64,000 nucleotides of DNA from Treponema ruminis (GTDB lineage: Bacteria > Spirochaetota > Spirochaetia > Treponematales > Treponemataceae): NCBI GenBank assembly GCA_017161305.1, contig CP031518.1, positions 1,426,001 to 1,490,000 of the forward strand, read 5' to 3'. The stretch's first letter is position 1; each line of letters opens with the position of its first letter. The notes below the pieces were generated by a model. It saw nothing but the letters and a program-made list of their open reading frames with translations. It searched no databases and was not told where the DNA came from. Of the stretch, positions 26,212-33,827 are shown in pieces. Made by a program: the position numbers and the translations under genes.

Positions 26212-26243
26212 TCTCACTAAATGATATTCTCCCATGCTACACT
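26212..26243 (+). promoter_or_regulatory. Island promoter 7 (FliG/MotA-like fusion gene)
   Basis: TCTCACTAAATGATA at 26212-26226, TCACTA 26214-26219, 18 bp, -10 TACACT 26238-26243 preceded by TGC. The stretch from 26211 to 26243 is nearly identical to promoter 1, ten kilobases away. Confidence 0.75.
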
Positions 26244-26279
26244 TTCCATAATATACTGAAACAGAAAGGAGGCAGATTT

Positions 26280-27434
26280 ATGGATTTTGATATTTTTTTG
26301 AGTCTTAGTGCACGGTCGGTTCAGAAAGTTCTGCGCAATATTGACAGTGAAACGGTTGAGCTTGCGCTGCAGAATACAGACGGAATAATGAAAGGAAAGT
26401 TTTTCGGAGTTATGTCCAGCCGCGCCGCCCAGTTAATGCAGGATCAGATGAGTAAGCTGGAAGCAGTTGATGAAAAAGCGATTGAATCTGCCCGTCAGAA
26501 GATGCTTCAGGAACTACACGCTTTAATTGAAAACGGTGAGATTACCGAAATGGACACCAACGATTATGAAGACAATATCAACAGTAATGGCGATATAAAA
26601 CAGTTTAGCGATTCTTCGGAGAAAACAATGCTTACATTTGAAAACATTCCCTCATTCAGATTTTTGACCCGCGCCCAGAAACACCGTATTTTCAGGATTC
26701 CGCCGCTTTTGTGTATTCTTGCAAGAAAATCCCGCAGGGAAGGAATTCTTGCGCTTGAAGAAGGTATTGATGATTTGGTCGGTGAAGTTGATAAGCGTGA
26801 CGAATGGTTTTTGATGAATTTTATGCGGATGGTTTTGGATTTCACAGAGGAGGATAAGGCTGACTTGTCTGTGACTTTTAAAAACCTTGTAACAGCAAGT
26901 GGCGGTTCAAAACTTTCCATCCTCTGCCACCAGATGATTGCAGCAGGTTGTACTGGCATTTTGGAAGGCTGTCACGAAAAGACGATTTTATATCACCTTG
27001 CAAGTTTTCTCGGAAATAAATGGCAGGATGAATTTTTTACAAGTCCTGAAATGCATTACATTCTCACACAAATAAACTGCCCGCACAGCATTATCATAAA
27101 CGATGGAAATGATTTTCTTTATCCAGAAGCTGATGCAGATTGCAGCAGTCATCCGCTTGCTTTGATTTTTGAATATTCAGACAGTGCCATTCAAAAAATT
27201 TTGCGCGAAGTCAGTACGGAAGATCTTTGTCTTGCCTTTAAAGATGCACGCGCAAAAATAAGGAATGCATTTCTCAAGAATATGTCTGAACGAGCTAGAT
27301 ATTTTTTAAAAATGAAATTAGATGATGAGACTGAACCGTATAACAGACAGAAAATTCTGGAAGCGCAGCAAAGGCTGGGACATGTAATCAAAAGGCTTGA
27401 AGATGCCGGGGAGATTAAAAGGAAGCATGAATAA
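26280..27434 (+). CDS. FliG-C / MotA-loop / FliG-C fusion-like protein
   Basis: A 384-residue soluble protein with AAAGGAGG before its ATG. Residues 1-90 follow the FliG C-terminal domain: SARSVQKVLRNIDSETVELA, KFFGVMSSRAA, a helix, and LHALIENGEI. Residues 293-384 repeat it: DSAIQKILREVSTEDLCLAF, FLKNMSERAR, KILEAQQRL, VIKRLEDAGEI. Between them (about 140-245) is a segment like the MotA cytoplasmic loop and tail: ILARKSRREGILALEEGIDD, FLMNFMRMVLDFTEED, then MIAAGCTGILEG and LASFLG, without MotA's membrane helices. In the motor, FliG-C and the MotA loop bind each other, so the fusion joins both sides of one interface. It stands alone behind island promoter 7, outside any flagellar operon. Assignments are by eye. 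Confidence 0.65.
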   Translation: MDFDIFLSLSARSVQKVLRNIDSETVELALQNTDGIMKGKFFGVMSSRAAQLMQDQMSKLEAVDEKAIESARQKMLQELHALIENGEITEMDTNDYEDNINSNGDIKQFSDSSEKTMLTFENIPSFRFLTRAQKHRIFRIPPLLCILARKSRREGILALEEGIDDLVGEVDKRDEWFLMNFMRMVLDFTEEDKADLSVTFKNLVTASGGSKLSILCHQMIAAGCTGILEGCHEKTILYHLASFLGNKWQDEFFTSPEMHYILTQINCPHSIIINDGNDFLYPEADADCSSHPLALIFEYSDSAIQKILREVSTEDLCLAFKDARAKIRNAFLKNMSERARYFLKMKLDDETEPYNRQKILEAQQRLGHVIKRLEDAGEIKRKHE

Positions 27435-27468
27435 AACAATCAATGCACAGTGATAGAATGTTTGGGAA

Positions 27469-27675
27469 ATGAAAAATCAGCCCGATACATCACTGACGAT
27501 GCAAAGGAACCTGAATACATTGAAAGCCCTCGCACGTGAACTGAAGCTGCCGGTTGTTATGGTAACGGACTTCTCGAGAAATCCCGACGGAATATCAGAT
27601 ACTGAACTAAAGGCCGAAATAGGATCCATACCGGATATTATTTTATATGGTGGCGCCAGCAAAAATTCCAGATAG
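27469..27675 (+). CDS. Small DnaB-like C-terminal fragment
   Basis: A 68-residue ORF whose centre, LNTLKALARELKLPVVMVTD, then DFSRNPDGISDTELKAEIGS and PDIILYGG, follows the replicative helicase DnaB around its LKxLAxELxxPVxxLSQLSR and SDLRxSGxIEQDADxV region. There is no Walker A part. It sits 34 nt after the FliG/MotA-like gene with a weak ribosome-binding site. It is either a remnant or another small housekeeping-derived domain in the island unit. Confidence 0.45.
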   Translation: MKNQPDTSLTMQRNLNTLKALARELKLPVVMVTDFSRNPDGISDTELKAEIGSIPDIILYGGASKNSR

Positions 27676-27696
27676 AAACAACATGGAAAAATCATT

Positions 27697-28059
27697 ATGA
27701 CAAAGAAAACGGAAAAACAGAAACATCTTCGCCTTATGAAATATGAGACAGGCTTACCTGTGAATATTGTGAATGTTCAGTATTATGTTACGGCTGAATT
27801 CGGGCTGATGCAGTACATAGAAGTCCAGTGTAATACGAATGATGAATTGAATGAAGAACAGCCCGAATGGATTTTTTTCAGCGAAGAAGCAGAAGTTTTA
27901 TCGGTCGATATTTTTGGAGGGACGTCAGATCTTCCAGATGATGTTTTGAATGTTATGAAAGAATATGTGAAAAAATCATACAAAGATAAAAATTCTTTGT
28001 TATATAAATATTTTGAACAACGCAGGCGGGAAGGGGAAAAAGTTCAGCCCCTCAATTAA
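27697..28059 (+). CDS. Uncharacterised 120-residue protein
   Basis: Not recognised. It has a basic N-terminus, a beta-rich centre (IVNVQYYVTAEFGLMQYIEV) and an acidic, helical C-terminus ending in a charged run (YFEQRRREGEKVQP). It begins 21 nt after the DnaB-like fragment and may be the last gene of the island promoter 7 unit. It converges with the XRE gene, overlapping it by 8 nt. Confidence 0.55.
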   Translation: MTKKTEKQKHLRLMKYETGLPVNIVNVQYYVTAEFGLMQYIEVQCNTNDELNEEQPEWIFFSEEAEVLSVDIFGGTSDLPDDVLNVMKEYVKKSYKDKNSLLYKYFEQRRREGEKVQPLN

Positions 28060-28297
28060 AGAATTCCCGCCAGTTTTTGCCTAACGCTTCTGCCAAAGCA
28101 CAGATTCCCCGTATTGATAGATGTTCGCCTGCTTTGAGCCGGTTAATTGTGGCAATCGAAAGATTTGTACGGTAACAAAGTTCCTGTGCTGTTAATCCTG
28201 ATTCGGCAACACATCGTTTTACATTTGCAGAAACTACATCTTGTAAATCAAATTCCATGAACTCTGAATAAGTGTTTCTAACCGCTTTCATTTCCAT
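28052..28297 (-). CDS. XRE-family helix-turn-helix protein
   Basis: An 81-residue regulator. Start 28297 is fixed by AAGGAGG 6 nt upstream; longer readings upstream are not supported. The helix-turn-helix is GLTAQELCYRTNLSIATINR followed by LKAGEHLSIRGICALAEALG. It lies 127 nt downstream of the methylase-HsdS gene on the same strand. A GC-rich region with stem-forming potential (28310-28375) precedes it. It may regulate the methylase gene or be an antitoxin; there is no direct sign of its operator. Confidence 0.75.
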   Translation of the reverse strand: MEMKAVRNTYSEFMEFDLQDVVSANVKRCVAESGLTAQELCYRTNLSIATINRLKAGEHLSIRGICALAEALGKNWREFFN

Positions 28298-28424
28298 AAC
28301 ATCCTCCTTAAACTGCCGGGGTAGGGCAGTATTTTTCTGAAGAGACGACGACTCTCCCAGCCCTGCCGTATGCCAGTGCAAAAAACATTGAGAGAAAAAT
28401 CGACGTTTTTTTGATTTTTACAGA

Positions 28425-30074
28425 TTAAAAGAGAGAAGCTAAAACTTCACCTTTTTCCCTTGCCAGAGCTGCGAGCCGTTGTCTTAAAATCTCGCTCTCA
28501 TCCTCTATTTTCTGATACCTTTGAACCAGCTCTTTCTGAAGTTCAAGAGGGGGTAGTGGAATCTGAAGTTTGTTCAGAAAATCTACACTGATTGCCCTGA
28601 GTGGTCCGCCTCCACCAAACGCATTGAAAAGTTGTGTGGCCTGAGATGTTTCCAAAAGCATTTTGAAATACAGAGGCAGGATTTTCTCTTTGTTCAGACG
28701 GATTATGTAGATATTGCTCGCAGGAATAATTTTTCGTCCTTCGAGTTTATCAACACAAGCAGCTTTGAGCGTTTCGGTCATAGCCATTACAAGAAGGATA
28801 TCGTTGTTTTTTAGTGTGATTGCCTCAAGTTTTGCCTCAAGTTTTTTAAGAGGTTTTAATCCGCTGACCAGACGATTATCTTTTATATCTTTTGCAAATG
28901 CGTAATAAATTCCCGTGTCCTCGTCACTCCCGAGTTCTTCAAGTTCAGAAGCCTTTATCTGAGCTCCGCGCATGATTTTTGTCTCTACAAGATCTGAAAG
29001 TTTTTCATATTGCTCAACACCGCTCAAGATGATTTTTTCTTCGAGAAAATATGTTCGCGAGGCAAGATTATAGTCTTTCTCTTTGATTGCCTCATTTTTG
29101 ATGACGCGTGATTTTTTACTCTCTTCGGTCAGCATTTTATAAATTGACTTTGCAGATTCAACAGTCAGCGTACTTGTTCCTCGTCTTGTGTTTTCATAAA
29201 AGTCAGATGCATCGACAATTCTAGATTTATCATTACCCTTTGACAAAACTAGCAGAACAGTATTTATACTGGTGTATGGCTGCAAAACTCCGGAAGGAAG
29301 TTCTATAACAGATTCAACAAATCCACCTTCAATAAGATTCTTTCTTTCTTCTTTAAAACCAAGCCCCTCATTGACCAAAAAACCCTGTGTCAGAAAAACA
29401 ACTGCGCGACCATTGTCCGAAAGAAGCTTCAAAATCTTTTCGACAAAAGAAATTGTCATATTAGAAGCAAGTTCCGGGAAAGCAAGAATCTTGTCATATT
29501 TTTTTGTTTCATCGAGGGTAAGGACATCTCCAAGTTTAATCTCCGGTGCCACACTTTCAAGATATGAGAGCATATTTCCGTAAAGCCAGGTTTTTCTGCT
29601 GATTTCAATTCCCACAAGATTTTTGCATGGATAATTTTTTGCGACATGAATAAGGAAAGAAGCGAATCCTGCCCCAAGATCAATCACTGAATCATCTTTT
29701 TTAATATCAAGAATGTTTGCACACAAATCGTTGAGGGAAGAAGGAATTGTGAGAACAAAATCCTTATGTCCGAATTTGTTATTTTCAGTTTCGATTGTAT
29801 CAATTATGTAAGACTTTATGTCTTCTGCAGAGACTTTTTCGAATGTTGAAAGGCTGCTGTTTTTCCATTTGGCTCCTTCATTTTTGATGAATTCCTTTAT
29901 TGCGGCAGGAATGCCGTTCCCTAAAAGAGCTTCTGTAACGGTAACTGAAGAGGCAAGTTTGTTTTTCTTGGCCGCAAAAGCTGCAAAAGAAATGATGAGG
30001 TTTGCAATTGTTCCTTCTGTTAAAGAAAAATTTTGTAAAGCACGTTCAACATAAAAATGCTTTGTATATGACAT
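28425..30074 (-). CDS. N6-methylase-like domain fused to HsdS-like specificity domain
   Basis: A 549-residue protein. The middle has an HsdM-type SAM site (VIDLGAGFASFLIHVAKN near residue 138) and the downstream strand pattern of N-6 DNA methylases (GRAVVFLTQGFL, VIELPSGVLQPYTSINTVLL). Where HsdM carries the catalytic (N/D)PP(F/Y), this has KILAFPELASN, so the adenine-flipping motif is missing. The last ~190 residues look like one HsdS half: a target-recognition region, then VDFLNKLQIPLPPLELQKEL and a conserved coiled coil. GGAGG precedes the start. No restriction subunit is nearby. It could be an inactive or retooled methylase, or a DNA-binding regulator. Confidence 0.75.
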   Translation of the reverse strand: MSYTKHFYVERALQNFSLTEGTIANLIISFAAFAAKKNKLASSVTVTEALLGNGIPAAIKEFIKNEGAKWKNSSLSTFEKVSAEDIKSYIIDTIETENNKFGHKDFVLTIPSSLNDLCANILDIKKDDSVIDLGAGFASFLIHVAKNYPCKNLVGIEISRKTWLYGNMLSYLESVAPEIKLGDVLTLDETKKYDKILAFPELASNMTISFVEKILKLLSDNGRAVVFLTQGFLVNEGLGFKEERKNLIEGGFVESVIELPSGVLQPYTSINTVLLVLSKGNDKSRIVDASDFYENTRRGTSTLTVESAKSIYKMLTEESKKSRVIKNEAIKEKDYNLASRTYFLEEKIILSGVEQYEKLSDLVETKIMRGAQIKASELEELGSDEDTGIYYAFAKDIKDNRLVSGLKPLKKLEAKLEAITLKNNDILLVMAMTETLKAACVDKLEGRKIIPASNIYIIRLNKEKILPLYFKMLLETSQATQLFNAFGGGGPLRAISVDFLNKLQIPLPPLELQKELVQRYQKIEDESEILRQRLAALAREKGEVLASLF

Positions 30075-30151
30075 ATAATTCCTCCGTAAAGGTAAGTGCC
30101 TGAATTGTCAAAATTGGATATATTACGTTATTCAAGCACTTCTTGAATTAT

Positions 30152-30180
30152 AATATACAAGCAAGCGATGTAGTTGTCAA
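30152..30180 (-). promoter_or_regulatory. Promoter of the methylase-HsdS gene with inverted repeat
   Basis: On the minus strand TTGACA (30180-30175), 17 bp, TATATT (30157-30152). Just downstream TTCAAG-N5-CTTGAA (30131-30147) is a perfect inverted repeat positioned like an operator. A second pair, TTGTAT...ATACAA, lies upstream near 30190-30212. Confidence 0.6.
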
Positions 30181-30266
30181 GTAAATTTTGTATGAATTGA
30201 GTTATACAAGAAAAAAAATAAGTTTTGCCAATTACATAACTTCAATTGACAGCGATAGATTGAAAA

Positions 30267-31261
30267 TTATTTTTGTGGGAGGGCAGCCTTAGCCGCCATC
30301 ACTATGTCCGGCGTGTAGCTGGTCATCCTTGTCAGCTCAATATAATTGCTCCGTTGGAATACTGTTCGTCAGGATTTTCTGCGTAGTAATTGCAGGTAGA
30401 AATATAAATGGAAACAGCCCCGCATTCACTTTTCTGTGAACGAAGTCGTTCTACAGCAAGTTCCGTGTACTGAACCAGAGCACATTCCAGCGTCTTCATG
30501 TCATAAACCTTTTTGGAGAACTGGCGGCTGGATGTTATCACATCCTTCTTCTCACGGATAACTTTATCAATGCAGGAAATCCCGTTCAGCTCCTGGACCG
30601 TCGCAAATCCTTGAATCGTGAGAAGTTTTTTGGCATCGAATAAGGGCATATCCTTTAACTGCAATGCGTTTTTGATACCATGTGAAAGAAGCGTACGGGC
30701 TCGGGCAGGGCCGATTCCCCAGATTGTGCCGCAGTCAGTTTGAGCCAAAAATTCATCTACCTTCGATGGCTCATAGACGAAAACTCCGCCGTGTTCCTTG
30801 GCCTTTTTGTTATAGAGTTTTGCAAGAGTTTTTGTTGGAGTTGCTCCCACACAGATGGGCATTCCGATTTCTTTATAAATCCGTTGCTTCAAGTCATGTC
30901 CTATTTCATACCAATCCTGAACAGAGAAATTGCATCGGTTGAAAAAAAGAAAAGATTCATCAATAGAATACTCTTCAATATCCGGAGCATATTCCATATA
31001 TATAGAAGTAATTCGCCTTGAAATATCCGCGTATAGCGTGTAGTTACTGGAAAAGACAGTGATATTATTTGATTCACAGATATGCCTTACTTTGAAAAAG
31101 GGATCTCCGCGCTTAATACCTAAAGCCTTAGCTTCCTTGGTAAGGGCAATAATGATTCCGTCATTGTTCGATAAAACTGCAACAGGCTTTTCGCGTAAAT
31201 CAGGTCGAAAAATCTGTTCACAGGAAGCATAAAAGCTATTGCTGTCACAATGAAGAATCAT
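30267..31261 (-). pseudogene. umuC: umuC (DNA polymerase V-like), frameshifted and 3' truncated
   Basis: The first 309 codons form a good Y-family polymerase: LHCDSNSFYASCEQIFRPDL, SNNDGIIIALTKEAKALGI, YSIDESFL with catalytic Asp-Glu, and a helix-hairpin-helix WGIGPARARTLLSHGI. The frame then ends at 30332. Removing an extra AT at about 30338-30345 restores IELTRMTSYTPDIVMAAKAA, the expected continuation, but that too ends at 30267, some 85 residues early. So the gene has a 2-nt frameshift and has lost its C-terminus, including the beta-clamp-binding part. It follows the umuD remnant with a 4-nt overlap. Confidence 0.8.
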
Positions 31262-31408
31262 ATTTCCTTTACCGTGTGAATGACATTTATTATTGCTCCC
31301 GTCACATGTACCTCTTTTTTAATGCCATTCAGCCGTCCGATAACGAATTCTCCGTTCAAATCTGTTGTCTTCATAGCCCTGGGCAGGACTTGGGAATCCT
31401 GTTATCAT
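31258..31408 (-). pseudogene. umuD: umuD remnant with internal deletion
   Basis: ATG at 31408 starts MITGFPSPAQGYEDN, the canonical UmuD beginning including the Ala-Gly region. After about 14 residues the UmuD pattern jumps to another frame, TTDLNGEFVIGRLNGIKKEV, then INVIHTV and a TGA overlapping the umuC ATG, which is the UmuD C-terminal end. The central S24 protease part with the catalytic Ser-Lys pair is deleted. Confidence 0.75.
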
Positions 31409-31415
31409 AATTTAG

Positions 31416-31465
31416 ATATTACATTCGGAATAGTTTAAAGTCAATAAAAATAATCTTTCGGAATA
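31416..31465 (-). promoter_or_regulatory. umuDC promoter and paired TATTCCGAA operators
   Basis: On the minus strand TTGACT (31444-31439), 17 bp, TAATAT (31421-31416) upstream of umuD. The 9-mer TATTCCGAA occurs twice in the same orientation, at 31432-31424 in the umuDC spacer and 31465-31457 towards the divergent regulator gene. One site covers each promoter, as expected of an SOS-type repressor. The LexA-like protein encoded next door is the candidate ligand. Confidence 0.6.
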
Positions 31466-31514
31466 CTCTTTATATAATCTTTTTTGTGTGGTATACTTTT
31501 GGAAGAGGGTAGAA

Positions 31515-32147
31515 ATGGAAGCTACGGACTTTTGGAACAGCATTAAAGCAAAACTGGCAGAGAAGGGGAAGACCCAGGAATGGCTCTGTAAGGAAACCGG
31601 CATGGATTTACAGTCTATGCGAAACAGAATCTATAAATCCCGTTTTCCGTCCATCGAAGAAGCCCTCAGAATCCTTTCTGTTTTTAGTACCACAGCTGAA
31701 GAATTCTTCGGTATTTCAAATGAAGGTCTTAAAACTACTATATCAGAAGATGTAATGCTGATTCCTGTTGTAGAGCAGGCCTTTTCTGCAGGTCACGGCC
31801 AGTTCGTGCCGGATTCAGATACCGTTACAGATTACATAGCAGTTCCTAAAGAATTAAGAAAATACGGTGATAAATTCGCAGCATCAAGAGTGAAGGGGGA
31901 CTCCATGGAGCCAACCCTGTTCAGCGGAGATATTATCATCTGTGATATGAACGGCTATGATGGTGAAGACGGTATATATACGATTATCTACAAAGGAAAA
32001 GGATTCGTAAAACGACTGCAGCGCACAAGTGAAGGCGTAAAAATCATTTCTGACAACAAGCACTATGATCCAATGTACGAATCATCCGAAACAGAAGATT
32101 TCCGTGTAATCGGCAAAGTACGTTCTGTAATTCATAATATTGAATAG
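31515..32147 (+). CDS. LexA/CI-like S24 repressor with HTH domain
   Basis: A 210-residue repressor. Start 31515 follows GAGGG; an upstream in-frame start is inside the promoter (TATACT at 31492-31497). Residues 1-65 are an XRE-type helix-turn-helix (KTQEWLCKETGMDLQSMRNR). The C-terminus is an S24 peptidase: VKGDSMEPTLFSGD with the nucleophile Ser, and GFVKRLQ with the general-base Lys. SAGHGQ about 30-40 residues before the Ser offers an Ala-Gly autocleavage site. It is divergent from the decayed umuDC and probably repressed it under SOS control. The protein itself looks intact. Confidence 0.85.
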   Translation: MEATDFWNSIKAKLAEKGKTQEWLCKETGMDLQSMRNRIYKSRFPSIEEALRILSVFSTTAEEFFGISNEGLKTTISEDVMLIPVVEQAFSAGHGQFVPDSDTVTDYIAVPKELRKYGDKFAASRVKGDSMEPTLFSGDIIICDMNGYDGEDGIYTIIYKGKGFVKRLQRTSEGVKIISDNKHYDPMYESSETEDFRVIGKVRSVIHNIE

Positions 32148-32161
32148 TTGGTTCACAGAAT

Positions 32162-32836
32162 ATGGAATCGATTGAAACCGAAGGCAAAAACATATCAATT
32201 TTTGGCTCTGAAAATATAGGTTCTCCACTTGTAATACTGAATACTTACGGCAATGAAGGTGAATCCGTATGGAATGAATGCCGAAATCTTAACTGTACGC
32301 CATTTACACTTGCTGCAATCGGTAATCTGGACTGGAATAACGATATGTCTCCATGGGAAAATCCTGCTCTATACAAGAATGACAATGCATTTTCCGGTGG
32401 CGCTGATGTTTATCTTTCACTTCTTTCATACAATATTATTCCTGCTATATGCAGTTCTATAGGCACAAAACCTTCGTATATTGCACTTTCCGGCTATTCT
32501 CTTGCAGGTCTCTTTGCCCTATATTCAGCTTATAAAACTGATATTTTTGCTAAAATTGCCAGCGCTTCCGGTTCCCTATGGTTTCCAGGCTTTGCAGAAT
32601 ACGCTGAATCCCACGATTTTATTCAAAAACCGGACTGCATTTACCTTTCTCTTGGAGATACTGAAGCAAAAGCCAAAAATAAGGTATTATGTACCGTACA
32701 GGACAATACAGAACACCTCTTTGAACTTTATAAAGCGAAGAATATCCCGGTTACTTTTGAATTAAACAAAGGAAACCACTTTACAGATGCCACAGGTCGT
32801 ATGGCACGTGGAATTAAATGGATTTTGGAGCATTAA
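32162..32836 (+). CDS. Alpha/beta hydrolase, putative esterase
   Basis: A 224-residue cytoplasmic hydrolase. The nucleophile elbow is GYSLAG near residue 114, the acid is probably in LSLGDTE and the base is in KGNHFTD near the C-terminus, completing a Ser-Asp-His triad in the order of the esterase D/Fes-like fold. No signal peptide. It starts 14 nt after the repressor gene and ends 1 nt before the DUF1653 gene. Substrate unknown. Confidence 0.75.
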   Translation: MESIETEGKNISIFGSENIGSPLVILNTYGNEGESVWNECRNLNCTPFTLAAIGNLDWNNDMSPWENPALYKNDNAFSGGADVYLSLLSYNIIPAICSSIGTKPSYIALSGYSLAGLFALYSAYKTDIFAKIASASGSLWFPGFAEYAESHDFIQKPDCIYLSLGDTEAKAKNKVLCTVQDNTEHLFELYKAKNIPVTFELNKGNHFTDATGRMARGIKWILEH

Positions 32837-32837
32837 A

Positions 32838-33089
32838 ATGGATGAAGAAAAACGCGAAGTAAAGATTCATGGAATCTACCGCCACTTTAAGAATAAATAC
32901 TACATCGTAGAAGATGTTGCATATCACTCTGAAACTAAAGAAGAATACGTTGTATATCGCCGTCTCTATGATGATAATTCACTCTGGATTCGTGAGAAAT
33001 CTATGTTTTTGAGCCCTGTAGATAAAAATAAGTACCCATCTGTACTTCAGAAATGGCGTTTTGAATTGGTAGATGAAGTCGGAAAGTAA
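32838..33089 (+). CDS. DUF1653 domain protein
   Basis: An 83-residue protein with the DUF1653 pattern: IYRHFKNKYYIVEDVAYHSE, YVVYRRLYDDNSLWIRE, and a final region ending FELVDEVGK. Start 32838 lies 1 nt after the hydrolase stop. DUF1653 is a small SH3-like fold of unknown function, common in bacteria and phages. Confidence 0.8.
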   Translation: MDEEKREVKIHGIYRHFKNKYYIVEDVAYHSETKEEYVVYRRLYDDNSLWIREKSMFLSPVDKNKYPSVLQKWRFELVDEVGK

Positions 33090-33196
33090 AAAAGGGTGTT
33101 CTACTGAGCGAATTTTGAAGAATTCACGGATCTACAGGTAGACAGAATCCTTATTATAATTAGTAATATGTATACCTTGTATTTAGTATTTTGGTC

Positions 33197-33336
33197 TGAC
33201 CCCCATTTACGTTACGCTTTTTAAGGGATGAACCCCATATAAGGTTACACCTTATAAAGTACTGAACCCAATTATAGGTTACAAATTTCGTGTTTTGGGA
33301 CCAACATGAAATGACTGAACCCATTTATAGGTGACG
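33197..33336 (+). repeat. Four degenerate copies of the IS-end sequence
   Basis: TGA(A/C)CCC-type 20-21-mers occur at 33197, 33229, 33263 and 33316, each reading roughly TGAACCCATATATAGGTTAC with substitutions. All have the same orientation. The last is the left inverted repeat of the insertion sequence. The region 33090-33315 otherwise holds nothing I can identify. Confidence 0.6.
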
Positions 33337-33356
33337 TTTTTTTGCAAGGAGTTTTT

Positions 33357-33827
33357 ATGAATGTAAGCCCTGCAACAAAAGCGGCTGCAATTTCTGATTA
33401 TATGGCTGGTAAAGGCGGATATTTTCAGATTGCTAGAGAGTATGGAATTTCTCCATGTACCTTAAAGAAATGGGTTGAATCACCGGAAAAAGCCTTAAAT
33501 CAAGCTTCTCAAAAAGGTATAATCGAATTACAAAGTTCTAAAAGCGATTATACGGGACTTATTGAGAGGAATGAATTGAAAAGCGAAGAACCTGAATTTA
33601 GGACAAAAGATGCCGAAATTCGATATCTAAGAGATAAGGTAGCCTACCTTGAAACGCTTACTGAATTGATGGGATATAATCCCAAAGAGATTCCTAAAAA
33701 AAAAGATTCGAATGCATTCTCCATCTTCTCAGATCAGGACGATGTACAAACATCACCCGACTCTGCTCTGTCGCAGGAGTCACCAGAAAATGTTTCTACG
33801 AATACGTCCAAAACCGAGAAAAAGTAA
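33357..33827 (+). CDS. IS3-family OrfA (HTH protein)
   Basis: A 156-residue protein; start 33357 follows AAGGAG. The N-terminus is a transposase-type helix-turn-helix (IAREYGISPCTLKKWVESP). A leucine-rich, coiled-coil-like stretch, KDAEIRYLRDKVAYLETLTE, follows, as expected for OrfA dimerisation. A run of nine A and a G at 33696-33705 is a standard -1 slippage site linking it to orfB. Normal termination adds about 40 residues after that site. Confidence 0.8.
   Translation: MNVSPATKAAAISDYMAGKGGYFQIAREYGISPCTLKKWVESPEKALNQASQKGIIELQSSKSDYTGLIERNELKSEEPEFRTKDAEIRYLRDKVAYLETLTELMGYNPKEIPKKKDSNAFSIFSDQDDVQTSPDSALSQESPENVSTNTSKTEKK

Noticed and set aside
16142-26243. Shared dyads as ends of a small mobile repeat (MITE-like) instead of promoters
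   Set aside because: Similarity is confined to about 30 bp, orientation always follows the downstream gene, and the 18-bp spacing to a -10 is constant; no terminal repeats or duplications accompany them. A mobile promoter cassette is not fully excluded.
33197-33336. Possible CRISPR-like array
   Set aside because: Only four poorly conserved copies, uneven spacing, no cas genes, and clear similarity to the IS ends.
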